A DNA stretch of 64,000 nt from Camellia lanceoleosa (Eukaryota; Streptophyta; Magnoliopsida; Ericales; Theaceae): assembly GCA_025200525.1 (NCBI GenBank), contig CM045760.1, positions 44,411,932 to 44,475,931 on the forward strand. The letters are read 5' to 3'. The position numbers were made by a program, and so were the translations under genes. The notes under the pieces were generated by a model that was given only the letters and a program-made list of their open reading frames with translations, was not told the origin of the DNA and ran no database searches. Shown here piece by piece: positions 1-10,593 of this stretch (within the stretch, counting starts at the first letter, position 1; each line of letters begins with the position of its first letter).

Positions 1-4
1 TAAT

Positions 5-1167
5 GTGCCAGTGGAAAGTGGGTCAGCCGGTCCTAAGGAAGTGATGGAGCATCAGCCAAAAGGGGGCCCTACGCCCCAAGGAGAAGGGGCCAGGCTGACG
101 ACTGCTATCTACCACACTCGTGCAGTGGCTGGGCGGCTGAAGGGAGAAAAAAGCCTAGCCAAGGTGGCTGCAGATCGCCTTATGGGGATTGTAGACGACG
201 CAGCGGTGCACTCGGTGGCCAGGCTCAATGAGGCTGAGCTGCTGAGGGGGTTGTGCTCCACCCAAATGGAGGTGACCACCTTAGCAGGAGCTCTGCTGAG
301 AAAGGCGGCGACTGGGAAGACCAAGTTGGAGGAAGCGAAGGCCCAACTTGCAAGTTTGAGGAGTGAAACTGCGGGATGGAGGAGGACCGCACGGAGCATT
401 TGTGCAAGGGGGTTGGAAGAGGCTGAAAAGGCCAAGAAGATGGAGGTACTAGCAATCGTGCAGCGCAATCTGGCCGCACGAGTCCATGCTGAGCTGCTCG
501 CGACCAAGTTGGAGATAGAGGACGAATGCCACAAGGTAGTGTCGCTCGAATTCCAACTGGTTGGCAAGCAGAAGAAGTTGGAAAAGGCTAAAAATGCCTG
601 CACGGTCGCCAATGATTGTTTTGAAGAGGCCATGGCGAACAATGAAGAGCTGCGTGCCCAGCAGATCACAGAGAAGGATGAAGCAAACGTGAAGATCGCT
701 GGGCTGCAGAAGGAGCTGGAGGATGAGCGTGCTAAGGCGATGGAGGAAAAGGCAAGATTACAGAAGGAGTTGGAGGAAAAAAGAACCAAGGCAGCCTCTG
801 AAATGGCAGCATACCCCGATTTGTGCGTTGCAGCAGTAGAGCAATTCAAGGGGTCTGTGAATTTCAAATGGCAGTCGATGCCGTGGTCGCCAGCAATTTG
901 GCAAGAGACGTGTCTGGGGGCGGCCGTCGAACGACATCAAGCGGAGGCGTAAGCGAAGTTATTGAGAGCTTCCAGCGGTCGGACTTCTACAAACACAAAA
1001 TGGCTGAGTTTTGGGACAGTGGCTGGAAGATGTTTAAACGGAAGGCAGAAGAACTGTTCCTAGACTTGGACCTTAGTGGTGTAAGGATTGAAGAAGACGA
1101 CGTGGCCCAAACCCTCCTAGATGAGGGCATTGAAGAAGAAGACCTTGTGTCAAGTGAGAAGGAGTGA
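5..1167 (+). pseudogene. antisense extra ORF of the Tat element, coiled-coil protein, frameshifted
   Basis: An open frame from 5 to 952 continues in another frame from about 865 to a stop at 1167, so a small indel near 860-880 splits the gene. The product is rich in Glu, Lys, Ala and Leu with heptad-like patterns (for example AKAMEEKARLQKELEEKRTK), which suggests a long coiled coil. The C-terminal ~70 residues are acidic (EEDDVAQTLLDEGIEEED). The ATG at 5 is probably internal and the true N-terminus lies outside the window. It runs opposite to the element's gag-pol. Extra antisense ORFs downstream of pol are known in Tat-lineage elements; their function is unknown and no enzymatic motif is visible here. 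Confidence 0.7.
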
Positions 1168-1268
1168 CTGGTGTGAATAAGACCTGTACTTAGTTTTTTT
1201 TTTTTTTTTTTTTTTTTTTTTGGCTTCTGCTTTTGAATGATTGTAAGAAACTTATGTATAAGTTTGTG

Positions 1269-1278
1269 AATAAATAAA
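1269..1278 (+). terminator. overlapping AATAAA poly(A) signals after the antisense ORF
   Basis: Two overlapping AATAAA hexamers lie about 100 bases after the stop at 1167, on the strand of the antisense ORF. A run of ~30 T occupies 1193-1222 between stop and signal. Position and strand fit a 3' end for an antisense transcript. Transcription itself is not shown by the sequence. Confidence 0.5.
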
Positions 1279-1384
1279 ATTTTGAGTATTGTTTTCATGC
1301 TACTGCTTTTGTTTGCACATCTGAAATGAATGAGAATGGTGACTTGTATAAGGCTTATGTATAAATCAGTGTGAAGTGTAAAAT

Positions 1385-1625
1385 GTAAGGAAAACTCAAT
1401 GTTAAGTGAAGTCTAACTTGTAAGAAAAATTCAATGTAGAGTGAATGTGAGAAAGACTCAATGCAGAGTGAATTTTAACTTGTAACAATTCAATGCAGAG
1501 TGAATGTAGGAAAAACTCAATGCAGAGTGAATTTGAACTTGTAACAATTCAATGCAGAGTGAATGTAGGAAAAACTCAATGCAGAGTGAATTTTAACTTG
1601 TAAAAATTCAATGCCGAGTGACTGG
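1385..1625. repeat. ~60-bp tandem repeat built on CAATGCAGAGTGAAT
   Basis: The words CAATGCAGAGTGAAT, TGTAGGAAAAA and AACTTGTAA alternate with a period of about 60 bp (for example near 1490, 1550 and 1610). Earlier copies (1395-1490) are more divergent. Tandem repeats between pol and the 3' LTR are a common trait of Tat-lineage elements. No coding potential is seen. Confidence 0.85.
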
Positions 1626-1629
1626 GGCT

Positions 1630-2030
1630 TGAAGTAACTCAGTCTGGCGAGGTTCTGCATGCTCAGTCTGGCTGAGGCTTTGTATGCTCAGTCTGGTTGA
1701 GGCTTTGAGTGACTCGGTCTGGCCGAGCTCTTCATGCTCAGTCGGGCTGAGGCTTTTTATGCTCAGTCTGGTTGAGGCCTTAAGTGACTCGGTCTAGCCG
1801 AGCTCTTCATGCTCAGTCTGGCTGAGGCTTTTTATGCTCAGTTTGGCCGAGTTTTTTACGTTTAGTTTGGCTGAGGCTTTTTACACTCAGAATGGCTGAG
1901 GCTTTGAGTGACTCGGTCTGGCCGAGCTCTTCACGCTCTGTTTGGCTGAGGCTTTTTATGCTCAGTCTGGCTAAGGCTTTGAGTGACTCGGTCTGGCCGA
2001 GCTCTTCATGTTCAGTCTGGCTGAGGCTGC
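1630..2030. repeat. tandem array of short hairpins (CTCAG-TCTGG-CTGAG type)
   Basis: About 16 units spaced roughly 22-30 bp apart each hold a 5-bp inverted repeat around a 5-base loop. Two stem versions recur: CTCAG...CTGAG and CTCGG...CCGAG, so the fourth stem position changes together with its partner. Units are also arranged as a higher-order repeat of one CTCGG unit with one or more CTCAG units. The block directly follows the ~60-bp repeats. Confidence 0.8.
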
Positions 2031-2192
2031 AATGAAAGCGTTATTGGAATACCACAGATAACTGAGATATGAGCTTGCTGTCATACAAAGTGTGGCCCAT
2101 GGGGTCATAAATTTACACTATATGAGGAGAAGATGAGAACATAGATTGTCAAAAAGAACATACAACAATTTGGACGAGATAAAAATACAACT

Positions 2193-3116
2193 TTATTGAA
2201 AATAATGCTTCAAATGTTCAGCGTTCCAAGGATGGGGGAGGTCTCAACCTTCCATGTCCTGAAGTCGGTAAGTGCCCAGACGTGGTCTGGCCTTCACAAC
2301 GTAAGGTCCCTCCCATTTGGCTGCCAGTTTGCCCTCAGTCGGATTTTTGGTGGCAAGAGTTACTTCTCGCAAAACAAGGTCCCCCACGGTGAACTCCCTT
2401 GGTCAAACTCTACGGTTGTAATGTGTTCTCATTTTCTGCTGGTATGACGCCCGTCTGACTGCAGTTGTTTCTCGGAGCTCTTCAATCAGGTCTAGGTCTG
2501 CCCGACACAGCTCTTCAGTTAGTTCTGGATTCGGATGTAGAACCCTCGAGGTAGGAAGACCGATCTCTACTAGGATGACCGCCTCTGCGCCGTATGTTAA
2601 GCGAAAAGGGGTCTCCCCAGTAGGAGTTCAAGCGGTAGTGCAGTAAGCCTAAAGGACATTTGGCAACTCCTCAACCCAGAGTCCCTTAGCAGCTTCCAGC
2701 TTAGTTTTAATAATCTTGAGGAGAGAACGGTTGGTGACCTCAACTTGGCTATTGACTTGGGGATGGCCTGGGGAGGAGAAACATGGCTGGATTTGGAGCT
2801 TTGCACAGAATTTTCTGAATTTGGCATTGTCAAATTGTTTGCCGTTGTCGGAGACGATGGCTTGAGGGATGCTAAATCGGCAAATAATTGACTGCCAGAT
2901 GAATCTGGTTGTGTTTTGCTCAGTAATGGTGGCAAGGGGTTTTGCTTCGACCCATTTGGTGAAGTAATCGATGGCGACAATGGCGAATTTGGTTTGGCCT
3001 CGTCTAGTGGGCAGTGGGCCAACCAGGTTGATCCCCCATTTGGCAAAAGGGTAAGGACTGCAGAGTGTGATCAATTCTGTAGGAGGGGCGTGGGGATGTT
3101 GGCAAAACGTTGGCAC
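2193..3116 (-). pseudogene. integrase catalytic core and C-terminal domain (Tat element)
   Basis: The frame holds WGINLVG (first Asp), SDNGKQF (second Asp) and VEVTNRSLLKI (Glu), so the DDE triad is present. The integrase would insert element cDNA into the chromosome. Downstream the same frame gives TPTGETPF, LTYGAEAV and a terminal WNAEHLKHYF before the stop at 2193-2195, typical of the gypsy integrase C-terminal region. In-frame stops at 2646-2648 and nearby break it. It is one frame off from the preceding zinc-finger part, so a frameshift lies near 3070-3116. Confidence 0.85.
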
Positions 3117-5455
3117 TTGTCACATTTGAGCACAAAATCTGTCGCATCTTGATTGAGAGTAGGCCAGAAATAACCAGTGCGAAGTATTTTGTGGGCTAGG
3201 GACCTGCCACCGGAATGATTGCCACATACGCCTTCATGGATTTTTCTCATCACGTAAGTCGCCTGAGCAGGATTGAGGCATCTGAGGTATGGGTGTGAAA
3301 AGCCCCTCTTGTACAAAAGACCATCGACGAGAATGTAATTGGACGACCGGGCCCTGACTTTGGGGGCCTGCTGTTTGTCCTCTAGTAGCTCTCCCATTGT
3401 CAAAAATAGAAAGATGTCGGATGCCCAAGGGATAGGTTCATTTTGGAGGAAGTGGACTTCTTGCTGGTTGGGGGTAATGGCAGGGTAGGCTAGGTAGTCG
3501 AGGCAGACACCATGGCAGAGGTCGGACTGGTCTGCAGAAGCCAACTGAGCCATCTCATCCACCTTAGAGTTTTCTGCCTGAGGGATGTGTTTGATGTGGA
3601 AGGTATTGAAGAGGCGGACAAGGGGGCGTGTTATATCCCGGTAAGCTCGCATTGTGTCCTCCTTGGCATCGAATTCTCTCGTAATTTGTCCGACAATGAG
3701 CTGGGAGTCGCTGAACAGCCGGATGTGGCTAACACCAATATCTCTAGCTAGGCGGAGACCTGCTATCAATGCCTCGTATTCGGCCTCATTGTTACTGGCC
3801 TCGAACAAGAAACAGAGAGCATATTTGAAATAACCACCCTCAGAGGCGGTGAGAATGAGGCCAGCCCCACTACCTTCCCTGCGGGATGATCCGTCGACGT
3901 TGAGAGTCCAAGAGTGAGGGTCTTCTAGGTCGGTAGGGGTTGATGGTGGTGGAGGGGCCGTTGGGGTAGGATTAGTGAATTCCAGGATAAAATCAGCGAC
4001 AGCCTGCCCCTTAATCGCTGTTCGAGCCTGGTAGGAGATGTCAAACTGGCTAAGTTCCACTGACCACTGCATGAGTCTGCCAGAGAGTTCTGGTTGTTGC
4101 ATTACCTTCTTCAAGGGTTGGTCAGTGAGGACCACTATGGAATGGGCTTGGAAGTAAGGATGTAGTCGTCTGGAGGCGGTGACTAAGGCCAAGGACAATT
4201 TTTCTAACAGTGGGTAATTTTGCTCCGCTCCCCTGAGAGCCCGGCTGATGTAGTAGACCGGACGTTGGACAGAGCCGTCTTCCCTGATAAGAGCGGCACT
4301 GACTGCGGTGCTTGACACGGCTAAATAGAGGAAAAGTGGTTCGCCCGTGAGTGCCTGTGAAAGGGGGGGATTGGCCATGCACTGCTTCAACTGCTGAAAA
4401 GCCTCTTCGGATTTGGTCGTCCATTCAAAAGTTTGCCGAAGAACTTTGAAGAAGGAGAGGCACTTATTTGTTGCGCGGAAAATGAAGCGGTTGAGGGCGG
4501 CGACTCGGCCAGTGAGTCTTTGAACCTCCTTAACCGTTCTGGGTGACTGCATTTCAATCAAGGCCTTGATCTTTTCAAGGTTGGCTTCAATGCCCCGCTG
4601 ATTGACCATGAAACCCAAAAACTTCCTAGATCCTACGCCGAAGGCGCACTTCTTCGGGTTGAGCTTCATTTGGTACTTTCGTAAGGTGGCGAAGGTCTCT
4701 CGTAGGTCGGTCAGGTGATCAGCGGAGAGTTTGCTCTTGACTAGCATGTCGTCAACATATACTTCCATATTCCGACTTATTTGATGATGGAAAACAACAT
4801 TGACCAACCGTTGGTAGGTGGCCCCAACATTTTTCAGTCCAAACGGCATCACACGGTAATGGTAGGTACCTCGGTCGGTAATGAAAGAGGTGTGTTCATG
4901 ATCAGATGGGTGCATCAGAATTTGGTTGTACCCAGAGAAGGCGTCCATGAAGCTGAGCATTTAATGACCGGCCGTGGCGTCAACCAGCAGATTTATGCGG
5001 GGGAGAAGATAGTTGTCTTTGGGGCAAGCTCGGTTGAGATCAGAGTAGTCGACATAGAGTTGCCATTTACCATTGTTCTTACGGACTAGGACGACGTTTG
5101 ACAACCATATAGGGTAGTCCACGTTTTTGATGAATTGGGCCTCAAGGAGCTTGTCGACCTCTGCAGCAATGAGAGTGTTGCGCTCCGGATGAAAAATGCG
5201 CTGCTTCTGGCGGTAAGGTCGGAAATGGGGTTCAATGCTGAGGCGATGGGTTATGAATGAGGGGTTAATACCCGGCATGTCTGAGTGGGTCAAGGCAAAT
5301 ACATCGTTGTGCTCGATCAGGAGGGCAGAAAGGTCGGCCTTAGCTTGGGGGGATAGTTAGCTGTCGATTTTGGCGGTTTTCGTCGAGTTGGCAGGGTCAA
5401 TGGGAACCTCAACGAGCTCCTCCACAGGCTCCCCTCTGACCAGCTCGTCCTCATC
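3071..5455 (-). pseudogene. reverse transcriptase, RNase H and integrase zinc finger (Tat element)
   Basis: The RT fingers and palm are seen in order: LYVDYSDLNRACPKDNYLLP, SFMDAFSGYNQI, HYRVMPFGLKNVGATYQRL and the catalytic YVDD in MEVYVDDMLVKSK. RNase H follows with LNVDGSSRREGSGAGLIL, NNEAEYEALIAGL and LFSDSQLIV, supplying the Asp/Glu/Asp active site. The integrase HHCC zinc finger then shows HEGVCGNHSGG and CDKCQRF. From 4960 to 3071 the frame is open for 629 codons. A stop at 4961-4963 sits where the family has Ala-Leu before SFMDAFSGYN. Another stop lies near 5359. Confidence 0.9.
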
Positions 5456-6184
5456 TCAAACATCAAGCCCTTCAATGATTATTTCCTCCTTCAGCTTGAC
5501 TTCTTTGAGTGAGGCGACATAACACTCCCTGGCAACTGTCTGCTCTCCCCTCACTGTCCCAACCCCCAGATCGGTGGGGAACTTAATGGCAAGGTGGTAA
5601 GTTGATGTGATAGTTTGGAAAGCATTTAGGGCGGTGCAGCCGAGGATGATGTTGTAGGCGGAGGGGCAGTCAACAACAAGGAAGGTGAGCAATTTTGTGG
5701 TCTGCCGCGGGTACTCGCCGATTGTAAGAGGAAGATCAATGGAGCCGATGGAGGTCACCCGGTCACTAGTGAAACCGACCAAAGGGGTTTGGAGAGGAGA
5801 CAGACTTTCCTCTCCAATCTTGAGCTGGCGAAAGCAATTGAGGAAGATGATGTCTGAAGAGCTGCCGTTGTCGATGAGAACTCGTCTGACCTTGTAGTTG
5901 GAGAGGAGGGCAGAAATAACAAGAGGGTCATCATGAGGGTAACGGATGCCTGTGCAGTCGGCGTCCGTGAAAGTGATAGGCTCGGTCCATTGCTTGGGCT
6001 ACTTGGAGGGTCGGTCCACCGTGGCAATTGCTTTGTCTGAGCCCTGCCTTATCTTTCTGAGTTCTGTTTTCTGAGCCGAGCGGGATGGTCCCCCACAAGC
6101 AAAGCCGCCCGAAATAACTCTGATTTCTCCAACAGGTGGGGGGGGGATTACCTTGCGGCCGAGGCTGCTATGGAGGGCGATCAT
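5456..6184 (-). pseudogene. retropepsin (protease) region of Tat element
   Basis: The frame reads VRRVLIDNGSSSDIIFLNCF, where D-N-G-S replaces the usual D-T/G-G-S; this Asn variant is common in Tat proteases. It is followed by FLVVDCPSAYNIILGCTALN, the conserved second half (normally ILGR). The protease cleaves the Gag-Pol polyprotein. One in-frame stop lies at about 5998, just before the domain, and another at 5456-5458. The frame is the same as that of RT. Confidence 0.8.
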
Positions 6185-6189
6185 GGCCT

Positions 6190-7667
6190 TGGTTGGGTTG
6201 GACGGGCTGCCGGGAAGGGGTACGCCGGCGGTTGTTTCTGAGGGGCTCAGTCCTTTGCCTCTGCTGAGGGCGGGTGTCCGTGAACTGGCTAAGACGTCCT
6301 TGACGTATTAAGGTCTCAACCTGATCTTTGAAGTTGACGTAGTCATCAGTATTATGGCCATGGTCCTAGTGGAAGCGGCAATATTTGGACTGGTCTTTCC
6401 GATTGGAAGGGGTTCATGATGGTTGCGGCCATTTGAGGGAGTAGTCTCACTGGATCTAATTGAGGACTTGTTCCATGGAGGAATTGAGTGGTGTATATCA
6501 TTCGAACCGACCGAGCGATCGGGCTGGTGCCGTCCGGTCAGCTCTGAGGGGTCGGTCGGTATAATGGGTTGTCGGGTTATTGTATTGGGTGTTTTTGGTT
6601 TCTGAGTCTTTTCGCTTTTCTCGGGGGGTCGGGTTTTTTGCTGTAGGGCCTTGGCGAGCGGCTAGGGAATCTTCTGCGTTCATGTATTTTTGAGCTTTAG
6701 AGAGTAGGGCTGCCATGGAGGTGGGGGGGTTTTTAGAGAGAGAGAAGAGGAAGTCAGACGACCGTAGTCCGGCCATGAAAGCTGTAAAGATGACCTTATC
6801 GTCGTTTTCCGCCACCTGCAAGGCTTTGGTGTTGAAGCGGGTAACGAAATTGCGCAGGGACTCTCCCTCGGTCTGGAAGATGTTAAGGAGTTAGGTTCCC
6901 GGACAGCGTTGGCGCTGGGCTCCAATAAAATGACTGAGGAAAGAGTCATTGAGATGCTGGAAAGTAGAGACGGAATCTCTTGTAATCGGTTGAGCCCACG
7001 GAAAGTGACCCTTCTGTCACGGGAAAGCTCGACACATGATCTCATCAGGGAATGCATGGAGGATCATAAGGGTTCTGTAGGTCTCCAGATGGTCGACTGG
7101 GTCCGTCGTACTGTCAAAAGAGTCGATGGTGGGCATTTTGAACTTAGGAGGTAGAGGTTTATCCCAGATGGAAGCAACAAATGGTGAGTTTGTTATGGTA
7201 TAGGGTTTATGCTGAATGTTCTGCATGACCCCTTGGAGTTGGAGCTTCATGGCTCGGAGTTCGGCGTCCCAGAGAGGGATGTTATCACCACCAGAAGGCA
7301 GTGGGGGTTGGACGCTACTGGCTTCCCCTTCAGGGGCTGGTGCTAGGGCCGATGGATGCGGGGGTCGGGGTGGTGTATTTATATTAGGAGGAAGAGGTTG
7401 CAAGCCTTCCAAGTTGGGTGGAAAGGGCTGTGGGATAGTATGGCTTGGGGCTCGCTCTTGGTTGGGCGGAACATCGGGAGGTGGTAGAGGGGGCATAGGA
7501 AGGTTTCTTTGGAGTAGAGTATTTATCAAGGCTTGGTTTTGCTCGGCCATGCGGTTGATGCTGTTGGTAAGCTCGATGAAATACTGTGGTGGGTTGTTTG
7601 GATTGGGGGGGTCGGCTTGATGGTCAGCAGCATTTTGGTGAGAAGCCATGGATCTAGTCGTGACCAT
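6190..7667 (-). pseudogene. gag of Tat element, frameshifted
   Basis: Translation probably starts at 7667 (MVTTRSMASHQ). The N-terminal part is Pro-rich (PPLPPPDVPPNQERAP) and runs open to 7017, ending in the gag core motif FKMPTIDSFDSTTDPVDHL. Gag core continues at 6821-6498 (LQVAENDDKVIFTAFMAGL, SMAALLSKAQKYMNAEDSL), with disruptions at about 7017 and 6890. Near 6340-6390 a knuckle remnant YCRFH, stop, DHGHNTDDY is visible; the last metal ligand, normally Cys, reads Tyr. Gag forms the virus-like particle. This copy could not make a full protein. Confidence 0.8.
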
Positions 7668-7758
7668 ACACTTCGATGGGTAGCAGGAAAGGATTATTGG
7701 AACAGGGTCTCCGGCGACAATGAGCACAACTGGCGCGCTGAGCAAAGCGTTCCCATAG

Positions 7759-7767
7759 ACGGCGCCA
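7759..7767 (-). promoter_or_regulatory. primer binding site (TGGCGCCGT)
   Basis: The minus strand reads TGGCGCCGT two bases downstream of the LTR end. Its first bases match the complement of plant tRNA-Asp 3' ends (from memory), so tRNA-Asp is the likely primer; the match weakens after nine bases. The position fixes the inner LTR border at 7770. Confidence 0.65.
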
Positions 7768-7769
7768 AC

Positions 7770-8378
7770 TGATGATACAGTTATGATATAACGGGTTCCA
7801 TGTGGAATGGATCGAACTGGTCCACGCTTCTCCAACCGGTATCTAAATCGTCAAGCTCCTGGTGAACTTGCACACAAGTTCAACAGGGAACGGGGAGTCC
7901 CCCAGTGAACCCTCCGACGAGCAAGTTAGAGAGAGAAGTAGAGTGTAGAGTAGAGATAGAAAGCTTAACCTTCTTTTTGTCTTCAACGTTTGCTTATATC
8001 CTTTGGTAATCATTTCGTTGTCCCTTCCGACCTGTCACCTTGGCCAAAAGTCTATGCTGTAGCTTACCTTGTTCAGGGTGAGGGCGTGCTGTCCCGACGG
8101 AGAAGTGTTGTCATAATAAATACAGTAAGGGGCTGCATTAATGGCGATGTGCAGTGGCAATAACTTTGCAGATCTTTGTCTGCTGATGTGGCTTGCCCTT
8201 TACCTGCCACGTGTCTGAATATCATTGGTCCTTCATGCCATGTTGATTTCCAGATGGTGCTGGGCCTTATCAGTTGGGTTATGTATTGGGCCCTAAGTGG
8301 TAGGCTTGGGTTGTTCATAGTGGGTTATGGCCTTTATGGGCCTACCCACGTCACTTATAATTGTAATTAAGACCGACA
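7770..8378 (-). repeat. 5' LTR of Tat element (~609 bp)
   Basis: On the minus strand the LTR begins TGTCGGTCTTAATTACAA (from 8378) and ends CTGTATCATCA (7770), giving TG...CA ends. The inner border is fixed by the PBS. The outer border is inferred from the last plausible TG and could be a few bases off, since the partner LTR is not in the window. Confidence 0.65.
7993..7998 (-). promoter_or_regulatory. candidate TATA box in Tat LTR
   Basis: The minus strand reads GATATAAGCAAAC, a good TATA-like motif in the middle of the LTR where the U3/R border is expected. If used, transcription would start near 7965 and run leftward through gag-pol. Confidence 0.4.
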
Positions 8379-9146
8379 TGGTCAACCCCAATCACACAAA
8401 CCCGAACACGAAAGACAATTTTGATCAATGATACTCTCATTACCCGAGAACACAATCTATTCTTCCTTTCAAAGAATGTTGCCAACATCCACTCATGAAA
8501 TTCTCCTCTTACTCACAAACCATACCTAAAAACCAATAACACCACTAGCTCATCTCACCCACACATAATCACCAACCGATAACAAGTCGCAATACGAACA
8601 CTACCCCATACATGACTGATGGGATCACAACGAGTTCACTAATTAGCAAAACCCAAGACACTAAACGATATACCAGTACCATTCCTGCTATCCCGAAATA
8701 CAAATCTCACATAACTTTGCCAGTATCACACAACTCTCAAAACCATCAAACCAATCACATTCACCTACGGATTCCCCGTTCTCAACACATAAATTTTAAA
8801 CTGAACAAGACTCATAGGCCATCACATAACTATCTCATAATTCAGTACCAAGCATTCAAAAATACTAGGATCATCGATCCTATTGACAGCTTCTCAATAT
8901 AAATAAAAGAAGGTTCGAGATTCCATGCATGCCCCAATATATGAGGATTAAACAAACAACAACATGCATACAAAAGCACTACATAATCATGATGCCTCTA
9001 CATCCAACAATACACCAATCAACAACAAAATGATTCACATATTACATCACCGGTCAACAATACAAAAGTCCCCCTCCAGGGTAGTACTATAGGGTTAGCT
9101 AATAAGTCGCCCATCGCGAGGCTCTCGAAGCTTGGCCTGCACGTTT
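8379..9146. other. AT-rich stretch without recognisable gene between two retroelements
   Basis: A-rich, C-rich on plus and G-poor, this stretch lies between the outer LTR border of the Tat element and the end of the next element's gag. No protease or RT motif could be read in any frame. It probably belongs to the interior or 3' part of the gag-only element at 9147-13365, into which the Tat element may have inserted. The minus strand has one purine-rich run (GGAGGGGGA, about 9070). Confidence 0.5.
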
Positions 9147-10157
9147 CTAGTACCGATAACGTCCCTGACTGGACGAGTACAACTGAGTCTGACTAGGTTT
9201 TGAAACACTCGAAGAGTTCACCCGCAGAGGGCATAAACGCCTAACATGGCCTAGCTGACCACAAACAAAACAACCAACAGACCCCCTACTCTGAGACTGG
9301 TCTGAAATCTGAACCTCCCCGGACCTCTCAACAGAAGAGTCCGAAACCCCTGGCGAAGAAAAGGATTTAGCCTAGGACGGAGCATGTTTTCGCCTCCACC
9401 CCTTACTGAGCCTAGAGTGCTTATGAACCGTAGGAGTTACCGAGATGGCCTTCTCCCTAACCCGATCAGCACTCACAACCATGGCCTCCACATGGGCCGC
9501 TGCCTTGACTAGACTATAATAATCCTTCCAAAAGGATCCAGCTACCTTCTCCCGAATACCGAAACACAATCGACTTTCAAACTCATAACAACAACGCTCC
9601 TCTGTTGCCACCAACTCTGGAGAAAACCTTGACAAACTAGTAAACCACATCTCAAACTATGCCACAAGAGTATCATCCTGACGCAACTGAACAAACTGTT
9701 CCCTCAACCTTTCTCGAGCAGAAGGAGGGAAATACTTGGCCCAAAAGGCCTCGGTAAAAGCAACCCACGTGCCACCTACAGTATTCTTAACATACTTCCA
9801 CCAATAACTCGCGTCTCCCTTCACTTGAAAAGTCGCCAAAGAAACCCTCAACTCCTCATCTTCGACTCTGAGCATATCAAGAGTCTTGGTAATATGCTCT
9901 AACTAACTCTCTGCCTCCAACGGTTTGGCCTCCCCCACAAACTCTAGTGAGCTGGAGTGAAAAAACTCCTTAGTAAGCTTGAGGGCAAGCCCGCTGCCAC
10001 CCTCAGTGCGAGCTAGGGCGTCCTGCACTGCTCTCACAATCTCGTGTGCAACGTCCTCACCGACAGCCGATGCTGCAACGGCGGTTGTTAAAGGAACTGT
10101 TGTGCCTCTCCCGACACTCCTACTACTCACCCGACCTCTACTCCCTCGTGTAGACAT
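9147..10157 (-). pseudogene. gag of a chromovirus-like Ty3/gypsy element
   Basis: From ATG at 10157 (MSTRGSRGRVSSRS) one frame runs to a stop at 9147-9149 with three internal TAG stops (near 9900, 9654 and 9369) and no frameshift. The capsid-type motif YWWKYVK...TWVAFTEAFWAKYFP and the following RLREQFVQLRQDD are typical of the retrotransposon gag domain. A complete CCHC zinc knuckle follows, CFVCGQLGHVRRLC (C-X2-C-X4-H-X4-C), which binds RNA. No protease follows downstream. All internal stops are compatible with C-to-T changes in Gln codons. Confidence 0.8.
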
Positions 10158-10581
10158 CCTATAAAATCCAAAGAACAAAACCACGCTTAGTGCACAACAC
10201 AATAGCCTTCTCCGAGGCACACACTTGCTACTATTAAGTCACAAGACGTACTTAGTCTTAAAACATACATCTCTATTGCATATAAACATCGAAACATGTA
10301 AACAAATAATCGAATCAATTCCACAAAGATAGCCACTCATCCCGAAACTCTTAAGGAATTCCTATCAGAAACCACGTTGATCAGGCGTGTTTCCAAGAGG
10401 ACCTCAAAGCAAGTGCACCGGCTATGAAATACTATCTAGGGAAGCTTAATCCTATGCTCACATAAATGCAACACATACGTCCTAACATTCATGTTATCTA
10501 TATGCAACGTCCTCACCATACGTAGTAAACCACTGTGGTAAAAACCACCTCCCACGAGCCCAAAGTATTTAAACCCGGCTC

Positions 10582-10593
10582 GCTCTGATACCA
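10582..10593 (-). promoter_or_regulatory. initiator-Met tRNA primer binding site
   Basis: The minus strand reads TGGTATCAGAGC, the standard 12-base PBS complementary to plant initiator tRNA-Met. It lies three bases from the LTR end (GTGTCA). Confidence 0.9.

Larger units (their letters stand above)
1..8378 (-). mobile_element. Tat-lineage Ty3/gypsy LTR retrotransposon, left end outside window
   Basis: Read on the minus strand the order is 5' LTR (8378-7770), PBS (7767-7759), gag, protease, RT, RNase H, integrase (ending 2193), tandem repeats, then an ORF on the opposite strand. PR-RT-RH-INT order defines Ty3/gypsy. The long 3' region with tandem repeats and an antisense extra ORF is typical of Tat-lineage elements (Retand/Grande-like), which is family knowledge. 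The 3' LTR lies left of the window, so target duplication and LTR divergence cannot be tested. Coding parts carry several stops and at least two frameshifts, so the copy is probably dead, although RT to the integrase zinc finger is open for 629 codons. Confidence 0.9.

Noticed and set aside
109..867. 252-codon open frame on the minus strand, Ser/Ala-rich
   Set aside because: It is the antisense of the coiled-coil ORF at 5-952; composition mirrors that gene and no family motif is visible.
1385..2030. Regularly spaced short repeats resembling a CRISPR array
   Set aside because: Spacers are themselves repeats, the sequence is plant DNA, and the block lies in a retroelement 3' region.
2597..3046. 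149-codon minus-strand frame overlapping integrase
   Set aside because: It is a shadow; the true frame is the one with SDNGKQF and VEVTNRSLLKI at 3116-2649.
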